64,000 bases of DNA, taken from the NCBI GenBank assembly GCA_013314775.1, contig JABUFB010000001.1, forward strand, positions 310,001-374,000, in the 5' to 3' direction. Source of the DNA: Armatimonadota bacterium (GTDB taxonomy: Bacteria > Armatimonadota > Zipacnadia > Zipacnadales > JABUFB01). Every line of letters begins with the position of its first letter. The stretch's first letter is position 1. The notes beneath the pieces were generated by a model. It was not told the origin of the DNA. It saw only the letters and a list, made by a program, of their open reading frames with translations, and did not search any database. Below are positions 34,214-43,815 of this stretch, piece after piece. A program made the position numbers and the translations under genes.

Positions 34214-37200
34214 GTGAGACGTTTCGGCCAGGAACGCAGTGCTCATCGCTCCCCTGTGGCCAGCCTCATCATTCTGGCGGGGCTCATCGCCACGTCGGCG
34301 TTCGCATCAGCGGCGCCTGCCGGGTGGGATGACCTGGCCGGGCCTCTGCGGGCACTCACGTCCGCAGGTAGTGCCCTGCAACAGGTGGAGGTGACCTTCC
34401 GATCGCCACAGGATGCGGCGTGCACCGACCTCTCGGCTCTGGGCGCGATCGTTGAATACCGGCGTGACTGCCGAGCGCAGTGCCTGGTGCCTGCGCGCAA
34501 CCTTCTTGCTCTGGCGGCGCTGCCACAGGTGGCTCAAGTCAGTGAGCCGGCGCGTCCCATCACCTGTCAAGGCTTCGGCGCCGTGGTAAGCGAGGCAGTC
34601 CAGTTCACCAACGCATCGGCCATGCAGATGTCGGGCTTCTCCGGAGCACCTGCAACCATCGCGATCATCGACATCGGCTTCAACGGTATCGCCGCGGCCG
34701 AGATACCTGCGGGCTACGAACTGGTCTCGCTTCGAAGCGACCAATCGACGACTGCGAGCAATCACGGCACCGCGATGGCTGAGACGGTCGCCGACATGGC
34801 CCCTGGCGCGAACCTGCTGCTGGTCGCGGTGGACACTCCCCTGTCGATTGAGGCCGCTGCTGATTTCGTGGCAGGACGCGGTGTTGAGATCGCCGTGTCA
34901 GGTCTTGTCGTGGTCGAGGGGCCGTTCGACGGCACCCATCCTCTGTCACGCGCGGTGAACAGTGCGGACGCGAGTGGTCTGCTATGGGTGCAGGCCGCCG
35001 GGAACCTCGCTCGCCGCCACTGGTCGGGTGAGTATACCGACGACGATGGCGACGGGATACACGAGTACGATAAGAACGTCGAGGGGATATCGTTGGCCCT
35101 CAACAGCGGGACCTTCGACGCCTACCTGAGCTGGTATCAGACTGCAGGCACGAAGACCAGCCAGGACTATGATCTCGTTCTCGTGGACGGCCAGGGAAAC
35201 GTCGTGGCGCAGTCATCGATCACTCAAAATGGTGATGACCACCCGCGCGAGCGCCTGCATGCTACAGTGGTGGCCGGAACCTACAACCTGCAGATAAGAG
35301 CGGTGTCCATCGACGAGAGCATCACGGACACATTCCAGCTCTTCATCCCCGACGTGGACATCTCACCGGATACCCTCCAGGTTGCCGAGGGAAGCCTGCC
35401 CGTTCCCGCAGAAGCAACGGGAGCCTTCACGGTAGGCGCCGTGCGCGGAACAACAATTGACCCGGCCCCTTACAACCTGACTGCTGTCGCGCTGGATAAC
35501 ATCGAGCCCTTCAGTTCGCGAGGCCCCACGGTGACTGGCGCGATGAAGCCCAATATGGTCGCGCCTGACGCCTGCCGCACAAGCCTTGCCGCGGTCGGAG
35601 CAACGCCGATCAGTGCGGGAGGCGAGTTCATCGCCCCCAACGCGTTCGGCACGTCCTTCGCCGCTGCTCATGTAGCAGGAGCGCTTGCACTGCTGTGGAG
35701 CGAGGACACCACACGGTCCAAGATAGAGTTGCGCGACGCGATCCTTCGACTCGCGGTAGACGTTCCGCCACCTCTGCCCCCGGCAGAGCCGCTCCCTAAT
35801 AACACCTACGGTGAGGGCCGCCTGAATCTGCGCGTCGGAACTGACGTGGCGAAACCGGTGTGTCAGATCACCTACCCGCGCAGCGGGGAAACGATCAGCA
35901 CTACTGAGCCCGTCATAACCGCGTTTCTGAGCGACGTCGGTAGCGGCGTCAAGCCTGCGACCATCGTGCTCACAGTCGACGGCGAGATAATCAACCCCTC
36001 CGACATCGTGTTTGATGCGGCCACAGGACTCTTGACATACAGGGTTGGGCCGCCCTCTCACGCGCCGCTTAGCCGCAGTAGCCATCGGATCACCCTCGAC
36101 TGTCAGGATTTTCAAGGGAACGTCGCCGAGCAGGCCGTGAGCAGTTTCCGCGTCTCGCCGCCCCAGGTGGACGCGGGGCTGCACATGATCTCTCTCCCCT
36201 TCGCGGACCTCGCGCCAAACACGAAGACGCCGAGTGCCATTTTCGGACTTCCTCCCGACCAGGTCATCGTCGTCCGGTGGGTTCCCACCGACGCGACTGT
36301 CGGCGACAAGTACCACTGGTGGGGTGGCCCTGCCCAAATCGAGGACCAGTTCGCCAGCTTCGAGCCTCTGGATGCACTGGAACCGCCGTACGTCGTGTCT
36401 GACCCGCCTGCCGGCCTCGGGTACTTCCTGAGCATACCGACCTCCGCCATCCTGAATGTCTCTGGCCGGAGCCTGGCCGATCAGGTGAGCTATGACGTGA
36501 AGCTGTCCGTCGGTTCGACGCCCCCGCGAGGGTGGAACATGATCGGGTGTCCGTTCCCAGACGCAGTCACCTGGGGCGGAGTGGAGTTCATCACGAACGG
36601 CGTGCGCCAGGACCTGCGCGAAGCCATCGACTCGGGGGTAACGGAGGGCATCCTGTTTGCTCTGAAGAAGGCTGGCGCTTCCTATTACTACGACTTCCCC
36701 GCCGATCCCCTCTCGGGTTCGGTAGCGCCCTTCCAGGGCTACTGGCTGCATGTTCTGAAGGACACCACGCTCCGGCTCTACAATGGCGTGATCACCGGCG
36801 CATCGAAGGCGCCCAAGGCGGAAAAGCCGACGCCCTCTGTTGATAACTGGGTGCTGAAGTTCGGCGCATCCGCGGCGGGGGGCCAGGATCCGACGAATTA
36901 CATCGGTGTCTCCACCGCTGCGACTGACGGGTACGATGCCGGCACCGACGTGCCCGAGCCGCCAGCCGTGTCGAGCCCGGTCCGGGTCTTCATGGCCAGG
37001 CACGAATGGGGGACCGCTGCGGGCCAGTACGTGAAGGACGTGCGCGGCGCGGTGGGGACTTCACAAGTCTGGGACGTCACGGTGGAGTGTGCCCAGGCCG
37101 ACACCGACGTGACGCTGAGCTGGCCCGAGATCAACGCCCAGGTCCCGGCCGGGGTGACCTTGGTCCTCACCGACCTCGATGCCGGACGTGATGTGTTCAT

Positions 37201-37585
37201 GCGGACGGTCACCGGTTACACGTACAGGTCCTCGTCCGCGAACAGCAGTCGTCGCTTCGAGATCACGGCAACGCCAAGTGCCGATCGTGTGTTGACCATG
37301 AGCAATGTGCAGGCGCAGCAGGCGCCCGGGGGAACGGTGACCCTGGCGTACACGGTGAATGTCGCCGCGGACGTCGAGGCCGAGATACTCAATATCGCGG
37401 GGCGGACCATCAACCGCCTTGGTTCTCGGCCCGCGACTGCCGGCGCAGTCCAGACCCTGACCTGGAATGGCCGGAACATCCAGGGCTCCCGCGTGCCGCC
37501 GGGCCGCTACATGGTCCGGCTCACCGCTCGCACCGAAGACGGTCAGGCCGTGAACGCGGTCCGCACCTTCCAGGTGACACGCTGA
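34214..37585 (+). CDS. Secreted subtilisin-like (S8) serine peptidase with shared FlgD-type Ig C-terminus
   Basis: A 1123-residue exported protein. The signal peptide covers about residues 12-35. The S8 catalytic residues are Asp153 (AIIDIGFNG), His184 (SNHGTAMAE) and Ser481 (FGTSFAAAHVAG), with VQAAGN supplying the oxyanion Asn. The domain is spread over about 330 residues with a long insertion between Asn and Ser that looks like a beta-sandwich pre-peptidase domain (TFDAYLSWYQ to YNLQIRAVSID). From about residue 640 the protein follows the same C-terminal plan as the genes at 25590 and 37598, ending VEAEILNIAGRTINRL and VPPGRYMVRLTARTEDG. The GTG start at 34214 has GGAGG 8 bases upstream; the frame is open back to 34064 over the previous gene. 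Confidence 0.85.
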   Translation: MRRFGQERSAHRSPVASLIILAGLIATSAFASAAPAGWDDLAGPLRALTSAGSALQQVEVTFRSPQDAACTDLSALGAIVEYRRDCRAQCLVPARNLLALAALPQVAQVSEPARPITCQGFGAVVSEAVQFTNASAMQMSGFSGAPATIAIIDIGFNGIAAAEIPAGYELVSLRSDQSTTASNHGTAMAETVADMAPGANLLLVAVDTPLSIEAAADFVAGRGVEIAVSGLVVVEGPFDGTHPLSRAVNSADASGLLWVQAAGNLARRHWSGEYTDDDGDGIHEYDKNVEGISLALNSGTFDAYLSWYQTAGTKTSQDYDLVLVDGQGNVVAQSSITQNGDDHPRERLHATVVAGTYNLQIRAVSIDESITDTFQLFIPDVDISPDTLQVAEGSLPVPAEATGAFTVGAVRGTTIDPAPYNLTAVALDNIEPFSSRGPTVTGAMKPNMVAPDACRTSLAAVGATPISAGGEFIAPNAFGTSFAAAHVAGALALLWSEDTTRSKIELRDAILRLAVDVPPPLPPAEPLPNNTYGEGRLNLRVGTDVAKPVCQITYPRSGETISTTEPVITAFLSDVGSGVKPATIVLTVDGEIINPSDIVFDAATGLLTYRVGPPSHAPLSRSSHRITLDCQDFQGNVAEQAVSSFRVSPPQVDAGLHMISLPFADLAPNTKTPSAIFGLPPDQVIVVRWVPTDATVGDKYHWWGGPAQIEDQFASFEPLDALEPPYVVSDPPAGLGYFLSIPTSAILNVSGRSLADQVSYDVKLSVGSTPPRGWNMIGCPFPDAVTWGGVEFITNGVRQDLREAIDSGVTEGILFALKKAGASYYYDFPADPLSGSVAPFQGYWLHVLKDTTLRLYNGVITGASKAPKAEKPTPSVDNWVLKFGASAAGGQDPTNYIGVSTAATDGYDAGTDVPEPPAVSSPVRVFMARHEWGTAAGQYVKDVRGAVGTSQVWDVTVECAQADTDVTLSWPEINAQVPAGVTLVLTDLDAGRDVFMRTVTGYTYRSSSANSSRRFEITATPSADRVLTMSNVQAQQAPGGTVTLAYTVNVAADVEAEILNIAGRTINRLGSRPATAGAVQTLTWNGRNIQGSRVPPGRYMVRLTARTEDGQAVNAVRTFQVTR

Positions 37586-37597
37586 GACTGAGGCTCT

Positions 37598-40492
37598 ATG
37601 GATTACCGACGATCCAGAACGACAAGCGATATCGTCACGACACGCCTGCGGCGGCCGGCGAGAGGAGCTGACCCACTCGTGCACCAAAGTCACGGCGCAC
37701 TCGCCACTTTGACGGGGCGTGCCTGTTTCGGTCTGGGCCTGTTGCTGTTGACCATCGTGGTGGCGTCCCCGGTCGCTGCACAGAGGAACGTCGTGGAGGT
37801 CACCCACCCCGGTGGCCTCATGACAATCCAGGTCGAGGACGCGACTACCTTCAGCACGGTCCGCGTGACCAACAACGTGCCGCGGTATTACCAGTGGCAG
37901 CGCCCCGGCGGTCGATTCCGTCTGCTGACTGGCTCGCGTACCCCCACCGGAGGCGATCCGACGCGCACAGGAGACGAGAGCCGAGCGATCGCCAGCAAGA
38001 TCGAGGCGGGGATTGCCGGTCCGGCGACCGACCTTCCTTCCTATGACCGGTTCACGTCGAAGGTAACCATCGCGGTGGACGGAGAGTACTACGACATTCA
38101 CGCTCTCGGGGCCGCCGAAGACGACCGCGAAGGTGCGGCTGCCAACTACTGGCCCGTGCCCCCTCAAGCCAGTACGCGAGACATCTACGGCGTCGCGCGC
38201 ATCCCGCTGGATGATGACGACCCCAATGCCGCGACGGAGTTTCTGGTAATTGAGCACCGTTGGACCCTGATCCACGACGCGGTGCGTCTCGAGTACATTG
38301 TTCGCAACAACTCCGGTGAGGCGCACACCGTTGGCCTTCGCACCCTCATCGACGCCTCCTTCGGCCAATGGGACCGCGACGGCGGCGTAATCGTGCTTCC
38401 CACTGGCGAGCGGATCGTGACCGAACGCACCATCCCGGATGCAAACACAACGGTCGTGCCCGCTGTCTGGACAGCCTTCGACCGGATTGATGATCCGACC
38501 GTCAAGGTGCGCGGTACGCTGGCGAGCAGCGATGTCTTCAGCCCCGGTACGGCGAATTCCGCCGCGGGCATGCCCGACCAGATCTCCTTTGGCCTTTACC
38601 GTAGTCTGGGCAACGACGCCCAGTGGGACTTCATCCCGAACGAAGCCTTGAGTCTTGAGGGCGAGGACTGGGCATACGCTGCGCGATGGGACGAGCGTGA
38701 TCTGGCCGCTGGCCGCTCCCGCCGGTACGTGACCTACTACGGCCTGGGGGCCGCCTCTGTCGACTACGAAGCGCCGTACGCACTCGCAGCCTACTGCCCT
38801 AGCCGCCTGTCGGTGCAGGCCGGCGACGACCCCAGCACAGCGGCGGTGGAACGCTACTATTTGACGGACGCCGATGGAAACAGCCCATTTACGGTCTATG
38901 CCTATGCCGACAATTTCAGCACCGCACCCCTGGTCGATGCGAGTGTTCGCATCAGTCTGCCTGACGGCTTCGAGCTGGATCCGTCCACGCAGTCGTTGAG
39001 CAAGTCCTTGGGCACCGTGGCGCGGAACGAGCTGAAGCGCGTGTCGTGGACAGTGCGGGCATCGGTGGCAAGACCCGGTGTGGGGACTGTGAAGTTCACC
39101 GGTCCGAACGGCAAGACGGTCGAGTGCGACGTGACCATTCCGGTTATCCCCGCGCTCACGCCGATGACATCCCTCAGGGGCATCGAGATGATCTCGATCC
39201 CCTATGAGTTCACTGACACCAGCGTGGAGCACGTCTTCCAGGACCTTGGCTCGATGCATGTGGGTGGGCCCAATGGTCTGGCTCGATGGAGCCCCGAGGA
39301 ACAGCTCTACCGATGGTTCCCTCACGCATCGGTGAGCAACATCATCCCAGGCCTGGGTTACTGGTTCCTCAACCTGAACCGTAAGACGGTGTTCTTCCCG
39401 GATGATCTCCAGGAAGTGAACACCGATTGGGAGTACTCGGTGAACCTCCCGGCCGGGTGGAACCAGATAGGCTCGCCATACGCGTTGATGACCAACCTCG
39501 CCGGCGTTCGGGTCATTGATAGCAGCGGCTCGGAGTGGTCTATGCAGGAGGCTGTGGCCCGGCGCCTGGTTATGGGTACGCTCTACTCATATGACGCGGA
39601 AGACAATGAGTATGAGTGGGAAACTGAACTCGCCGACGTAACGATGACACCTTTCATGGGTTACTGGCTGTACGCCTACGAGGACATCACACTTCTGTTC
39701 GGCCCCGAAGCCCTCTATACCCAGTCAGTGAATGAAACCACGGTTACGAGGGCACCGGGAGACTGGAAGGTGAATATCTCGGTCGCCGCAGCCGGGCGCG
39801 TGCGCACCCGATCCATCGGCATGGCCGCCGACGCCAGCGATGGCGTCGACCAGTCAGACGTCGTGGCCCCGCCGGCTGCGCTTCCCGACGGGGTGGTTCT
39901 CACCGCTCAGTTCGCGGACCCACAGACCGGGGCAGGCTTCATGGAGGACATCCGGAGCGCGGGAAGCGACCGGCAGACATGGGACCTGACTGTCACAACC
40001 AATGCCGCCGATCAACCAGTGACTATCACCTGGCCCGACCTCAGCAACTTGCCGGCGCAGTTCGCGGCGTACTTTGAGGATCCTGTAACCGGTCAGCGCC
40101 GTTACATGCGCACCACAACCAGTTACCAGTACCGCACAGGAGCAGGCGGGGGAACCCGTCAGTTCAGGATCGTGGTCCAGCCGATGACGGCGAGGAATAC
40201 CCTGGTACAGTCGGCATCGGCCGCGGCATCATCCGGCGGCGTGTCTTTCGCATACACGTTGAGCTCGGACGCCGATGTTGACATTGAAGTGCGCAACATT
40301 TCGGGCGTCGTTGTACGCCGGGTCGCCACGAGCAGGCCCTCGACAGCGGGTGTCAACACTCTGGCCTGGGACGGGCGCAATGAGCACGGAGCCAAGGTGC
40401 CGTCAGGTCGGTACCTGTTCTCGGTCACCGCGCGATCGCCAGAGAGTGGCGAGCAGCACAGTGTTGTACGTTCCTTCCAGCTCTCACGCTAG
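37598..40492 (+). CDS. Secreted protein of unknown function with shared FlgD-type Ig C-terminus
   Basis: A 964-residue exported protein. The N-terminal 500 residues (starting after RNVVEVTHPGGLMTIQVED) form a beta-rich domain I do not recognise. Near residue 480 an Ig-like strand pattern begins, and from about residue 525 the shared module follows: GIEMISIPYEF, LPAGWNQIGSPY, WDLTVTTNAADQPVTITWPD and the FlgD-type end VDIEVRNISGVVVRRVA, VPSGRYLFSVTARS. The ATG at 37598 puts 45 residues before the hydrophobic leader; a GTG at 37679 with GAGGAG upstream gives a more normal signal peptide. It lies 12 bases after the subtilisin gene. Confidence 0.65.
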   Translation: MDYRRSRTTSDIVTTRLRRPARGADPLVHQSHGALATLTGRACFGLGLLLLTIVVASPVAAQRNVVEVTHPGGLMTIQVEDATTFSTVRVTNNVPRYYQWQRPGGRFRLLTGSRTPTGGDPTRTGDESRAIASKIEAGIAGPATDLPSYDRFTSKVTIAVDGEYYDIHALGAAEDDREGAAANYWPVPPQASTRDIYGVARIPLDDDDPNAATEFLVIEHRWTLIHDAVRLEYIVRNNSGEAHTVGLRTLIDASFGQWDRDGGVIVLPTGERIVTERTIPDANTTVVPAVWTAFDRIDDPTVKVRGTLASSDVFSPGTANSAAGMPDQISFGLYRSLGNDAQWDFIPNEALSLEGEDWAYAARWDERDLAAGRSRRYVTYYGLGAASVDYEAPYALAAYCPSRLSVQAGDDPSTAAVERYYLTDADGNSPFTVYAYADNFSTAPLVDASVRISLPDGFELDPSTQSLSKSLGTVARNELKRVSWTVRASVARPGVGTVKFTGPNGKTVECDVTIPVIPALTPMTSLRGIEMISIPYEFTDTSVEHVFQDLGSMHVGGPNGLARWSPEEQLYRWFPHASVSNIIPGLGYWFLNLNRKTVFFPDDLQEVNTDWEYSVNLPAGWNQIGSPYALMTNLAGVRVIDSSGSEWSMQEAVARRLVMGTLYSYDAEDNEYEWETELADVTMTPFMGYWLYAYEDITLLFGPEALYTQSVNETTVTRAPGDWKVNISVAAAGRVRTRSIGMAADASDGVDQSDVVAPPAALPDGVVLTAQFADPQTGAGFMEDIRSAGSDRQTWDLTVTTNAADQPVTITWPDLSNLPAQFAAYFEDPVTGQRRYMRTTTSYQYRTGAGGGTRQFRIVVQPMTARNTLVQSASAAASSGGVSFAYTLSSDADVDIEVRNISGVVVRRVATSRPSTAGVNTLAWDGRNEHGAKVPSGRYLFSVTARSPESGEQHSVVRSFQLSR

Positions 40493-40568
40493 GCGGGGAA
40501 TGAACGCAGCACCAACAACATACTAACACAGAAGCGCATGCACACATTAGCAAGGGGGAAAGGGTGTA

Positions 40569-41648
40569 ATGACCTCTATTCGAACCAGCTGGTGGGGGCG
40601 CCACATTAGCTACGCCCTGCTGGCAACCATGGTGCTGGGCCTCACCCCGCTGTGCGCCGGCACGGCCGCTGCACAGGGACACAATCGCACTGTGCTACTG
40701 TTTGCCGTCTCCGATGAGAGCGCAAGCGGCCTGCCCGAACTCAGGAAGGTTGCCACCGACTCTCTGCAGATGGCCATAGACCAGTTGCCGCAGCTTGAGT
40801 GCACTGAGTTCTCGCGCACGTCCCCCCTCGTGCGAAGGGCCGCTGCGGAAGGTCGAGTGCTGCCCACGCAGCTGGAGCTTGGGCCGTCCAGTCCGCGAGA
40901 CGCGGTCGCTATTGGCCACGCGCTGAATGTGGACACTGTGGTGCTTGCGAGTATCCAGTCTTACCGCAGCACCCAGCAGCCCCGAGCCGTCGAGGTCATC
41001 ATCTCGGGCCAGGCCTATGACGTGAAGCCCAACTACGACGAGGAAGCGGGCGACCCCGTTGCCAAACCGCAGGTTGCCCAGGCATTCGGCGTGGTAGGCA
41101 CGAGCCGCAAGCTCCCCGGTTACCAGGGCAGCGACCGCCCTCTTGCACGAGAGGCCCTCGACGAGGCCGCATACCGCGTAGCCCGGGTGCTGAGCGGCGC
41201 CACTATCAGCGAAGTCGCCAAGCCCACCCCCAAGGCGGCCAAGAAGAGTAATGGCACCAAGATCCTGGCCTATCTGGCCGCGGTCGGTCTCCTGGCCTAC
41301 CTGGTGAGCGAGTCTGGCGGCGACGACGCTGCCGGGCCCAGTCCCGACGCCGTGCCTCCCACCGTCCTTCCGCTGCAGGTCGAGGGGACGGACACGATCC
41401 GGCTGCGCTGGCAAGAGCCCACGGGCACCTCATTCACCGTGCTGCGCTATCAGATTCAGCGCCGAGTAAACAATGGTGAATGGTCCTTCTTCGGTTCCGG
41501 CGGCTCCAGTGCCGATGTAAGCCGCACCGCCACCGAATACCCTGACTTCGGCGTGAGCACAGGGAACTCCTATTCATACCGGATGCGCGTCATTTACACG
41601 AACCAGAAGGTCTCCGAGTGGGTAATGTTCCAGGGGATCTCTCTGTGA
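40569..41648 (+). CDS. Second CsgG-like protein with membrane helix and Fn3 domain
   Basis: A 359-residue exported protein. Signal peptide ends near GTAAAQ; the next 180 residues have a CsgG-like pattern (RTVLLFAVSDESASGLPELR, then IGHALNVDTVVLASIQSYR). A Lys/Pro linker leads to a hydrophobic stretch (ILAYLAAVGLLAYLVSESGGDD), followed by an Fn3 domain (LPLQVEGTDTIRLRWQEPTG to SWVMF-like end). This is the arrangement of the protein at 31033: CsgG-like domain, hydrophobic segment ending in GDD, Fn3. The ATG has GGGGGAAAGGG upstream. Confidence 0.6.
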   Translation: MTSIRTSWWGRHISYALLATMVLGLTPLCAGTAAAQGHNRTVLLFAVSDESASGLPELRKVATDSLQMAIDQLPQLECTEFSRTSPLVRRAAAEGRVLPTQLELGPSSPRDAVAIGHALNVDTVVLASIQSYRSTQQPRAVEVIISGQAYDVKPNYDEEAGDPVAKPQVAQAFGVVGTSRKLPGYQGSDRPLAREALDEAAYRVARVLSGATISEVAKPTPKAAKKSNGTKILAYLAAVGLLAYLVSESGGDDAAGPSPDAVPPTVLPLQVEGTDTIRLRWQEPTGTSFTVLRYQIQRRVNNGEWSFFGSGGSSADVSRTATEYPDFGVSTGNSYSYRMRVIYTNQKVSEWVMFQGISL

Positions 41649-41685
41649 GCAGGGCGGCTCGCGCCGCGTAACTCCCGCGAAACTG

Positions 41686-41716
41686 GCCGCCCTCTGCTGA
41701 ACCGGCAGGGGGCGGC
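41686..41716 (+). terminator. Possible weak terminator hairpin
   Basis: A 12-bp stem with one G-T wobble (41686-41697 with 41705-41716) followed by TTGCCC, in the gap between two genes of the locus. The T-run is poor, so this may only attenuate. Confidence 0.35.
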
Positions 41717-41793
41717 TTGCCCAAGAAACGCAGCATACATCGCGCCCTCTCCGGTTCAGCATTTGGCCCGCCACCTCATTCAGTGATCAGCGA

Positions 41794-43770
41794 ATGGCAA
41801 CCCACCCTGACGCTAAATTGGTCCGGATCTCGGTGATCCTGTGCGGCTTGCTTACATGGCTGATCTCCGGCCAATCTGCTGCCCAGGACATCCGCCAGGG
41901 GACCGTCCGCATCACTCTCAGCCCTAACCCTGTCACCCTCCCCGCAGACGGCAAGAGCCGCTCACGCATCCTCATTGAGGTGCGCGACCGCAACGAGCAA
42001 CCTCTCCCAGATGGGACGCCGGTGTTCGTTTTCGTGGACAACGGTCTCGTGGAAACCGGCGATGCCGACCGGAGGCAGTCCCTCACGGCCACAACACAGG
42101 GCGGGTATACCACGGTCTACTGCACAAGCGAGACACCGGGGGTCGCCACTGTCACGGTGCGGGTGCAGGACACCCGCCAGCGCGCTCTTCTGACGTTCCT
42201 GCCCAAGGGCGAGAGCCCGAAAGCCCAGCCTCGCGTGGTTCACGTGCGCGGCAAGTGGGTCGGCTACTGCCTGGATCTAAACACCATCAGGGCCCGCGAC
42301 GGTGCGCGTGCGACAATAGGCAACATGATCTTCGACGCTGCAGACGGCCTGGAGCTGGACATTGAAGCGAACACGTTGCGGGGCTGGTCGGTGCGGATCC
42401 GCCGGGGCGAAGAGACACTTGAGGGCGAAGATTTCTTCTATGAGATTGGCACCGGGAGGGGTGTGATCCGGCGTTTTGGAGAACTCGGGGTGGAGCGTAC
42501 TTTCTTCTCCTGCTACAGCCTGACCGGCCAAACTGCCGAGTGGGAACTGCCAGACGATGTCTTTCGGCGCGATGACCGCGAGGGCGTCAACTGGATGATC
42601 TGCGAGAGTTGCCAGTACCATCTGCACCAAAAGGTCGTCGTGAAGAAGGCGGCCTTCTACGCGCAGACCCAGAAGGTGTTCAGCTTCCCCCCGTACTGGG
42701 TAATCGGGCTTCCCGGCTACAGCGGCTCCAGCAACACCCAGGTGGTGGGCGTGAGCACTGATGGCGGTCTCGCCGTTGACTTCCCCTTCTTCTACCGGGT
42801 GAGCGACAACTGGGCGGGAGCGGTGAAGATCCAGCGCGGGGCCTCCGGCACCAGCTTCATGGCCCGCGATGGTTGGAGCCTCGCCGTCGAAGAAGAGTAT
42901 CAGACCTGCACTACTCGCGGGAGTATCGAGGCGAGCGGGATATTCACGAGTGACTGGGGCGTGGAGTGGCGCGATGAACGCACGGTGTTCGGGAGCGATC
43001 AAGCGTTCTTCAACGTGGCGTGGCCCGACCATGAAAGCATTTTCGCGGACGCCAGCCTCTATCACTACTCGGACAAGTATCGCTTCAACCTCCGCGGCCA
43101 GTATGACGACCCGGCGGCCGCCGAGAAGGCCTACCGCGTGACTGGCGACTGGTTGACTGAACCTCAGCGTCTCACAGGGAACTCGCGCTACCGTCTGGGG
43201 GCGTCGGTCGGAGGGCGCCTGTACAAACAGCGGGATGACGACTGGGTTCTGGAAAACGAGCTATACGCCTCCGTTGAGCTGGACCCCTGGAGAATCGGTT
43301 CGCGCACTCGCATCCGCCCGACCTTTAGCGACACCTTCTCGTGGGACACCGGGGAGTTCTCGCAGAACATCGCGCGCGCCCAGCTCCGCCTGAACCACCA
43401 GTTCGGCTCGGCTGCATGGCTGGGGCTCAACTACCAACTGAGTTACCACAATGGCGACAGTACCCGCAAGGGCGCCAACAGCATGGTCGGCCTGGACTTC
43501 AACCTGACCCACGACTGTCTGTGGAACCTGTACCTCAATGGCACGTGGGATGTGAATGAATCGGACACCTACGGGTATATCGGCTGGGATTGGTTCTTCA
43601 AACCGGCGTGGCGGTTCGGAATCGTCGGCACCCACTACGGATATGGTGAGGAAGACTACAACGACCTCGAGTTCGAATTGGGCCGAGCCATCGGTACGCG
43701 CGAGATCGGCCTGCGGTATTCGCTCAAAGAGGACCGGCTGTCCCTGGAGTTTGGGAGTTTCGGTCTGTAA
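41794..43770 (+). CDS. Big_1 Ig domain plus LptD/OstA-like outer-membrane barrel protein
   Basis: A 658-residue exported protein. After the signal peptide (cleavage near SAAQD) comes one Big_1 invasin/intimin-like domain (RITLSPNPVTLPADGKSRSR, then VRDRNEQPLPDGTPVFVFVD, GVATVTVRVQD). Then an OstA/LptD-like region (ATIGNMIFDAADGLELDIEA; YAQTQKVFSFPPYWVIGLPG) leads into about 350 residues of alternating aromatic strands ending EDRLSLEFGSFGL, typical of a transmembrane beta-barrel. A lipopolysaccharide-transport or protein-export role is inferred. No good ribosome site precedes the ATG. It ends the surface-protein locus. Confidence 0.65.
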   Translation: MATHPDAKLVRISVILCGLLTWLISGQSAAQDIRQGTVRITLSPNPVTLPADGKSRSRILIEVRDRNEQPLPDGTPVFVFVDNGLVETGDADRRQSLTATTQGGYTTVYCTSETPGVATVTVRVQDTRQRALLTFLPKGESPKAQPRVVHVRGKWVGYCLDLNTIRARDGARATIGNMIFDAADGLELDIEANTLRGWSVRIRRGEETLEGEDFFYEIGTGRGVIRRFGELGVERTFFSCYSLTGQTAEWELPDDVFRRDDREGVNWMICESCQYHLHQKVVVKKAAFYAQTQKVFSFPPYWVIGLPGYSGSSNTQVVGVSTDGGLAVDFPFFYRVSDNWAGAVKIQRGASGTSFMARDGWSLAVEEEYQTCTTRGSIEASGIFTSDWGVEWRDERTVFGSDQAFFNVAWPDHESIFADASLYHYSDKYRFNLRGQYDDPAAAEKAYRVTGDWLTEPQRLTGNSRYRLGASVGGRLYKQRDDDWVLENELYASVELDPWRIGSRTRIRPTFSDTFSWDTGEFSQNIARAQLRLNHQFGSAAWLGLNYQLSYHNGDSTRKGANSMVGLDFNLTHDCLWNLYLNGTWDVNESDTYGYIGWDWFFKPAWRFGIVGTHYGYGEEDYNDLEFELGRAIGTREIGLRYSLKEDRLSLEFGSFGL

Positions 43771-43815
43771 TCGCGTCTGCCAGCCCCCGTTACGCGCACC
43801 CACCAGCCAAACATC

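Noticed and set aside
35363-37003. Minus-strand open frame of 546 codons within the subtilisin gene
   Set aside because: Antisense to the S8 catalytic and C-terminal regions; no motif or ribosome site.
37061-39325. Minus-strand open frame of 754 codons across the end of the subtilisin gene and the next gene
   Set aside because: It spans two well-supported plus-strand genes and has low-complexity, His/Arg/Gly-rich composition typical of antisense frames.
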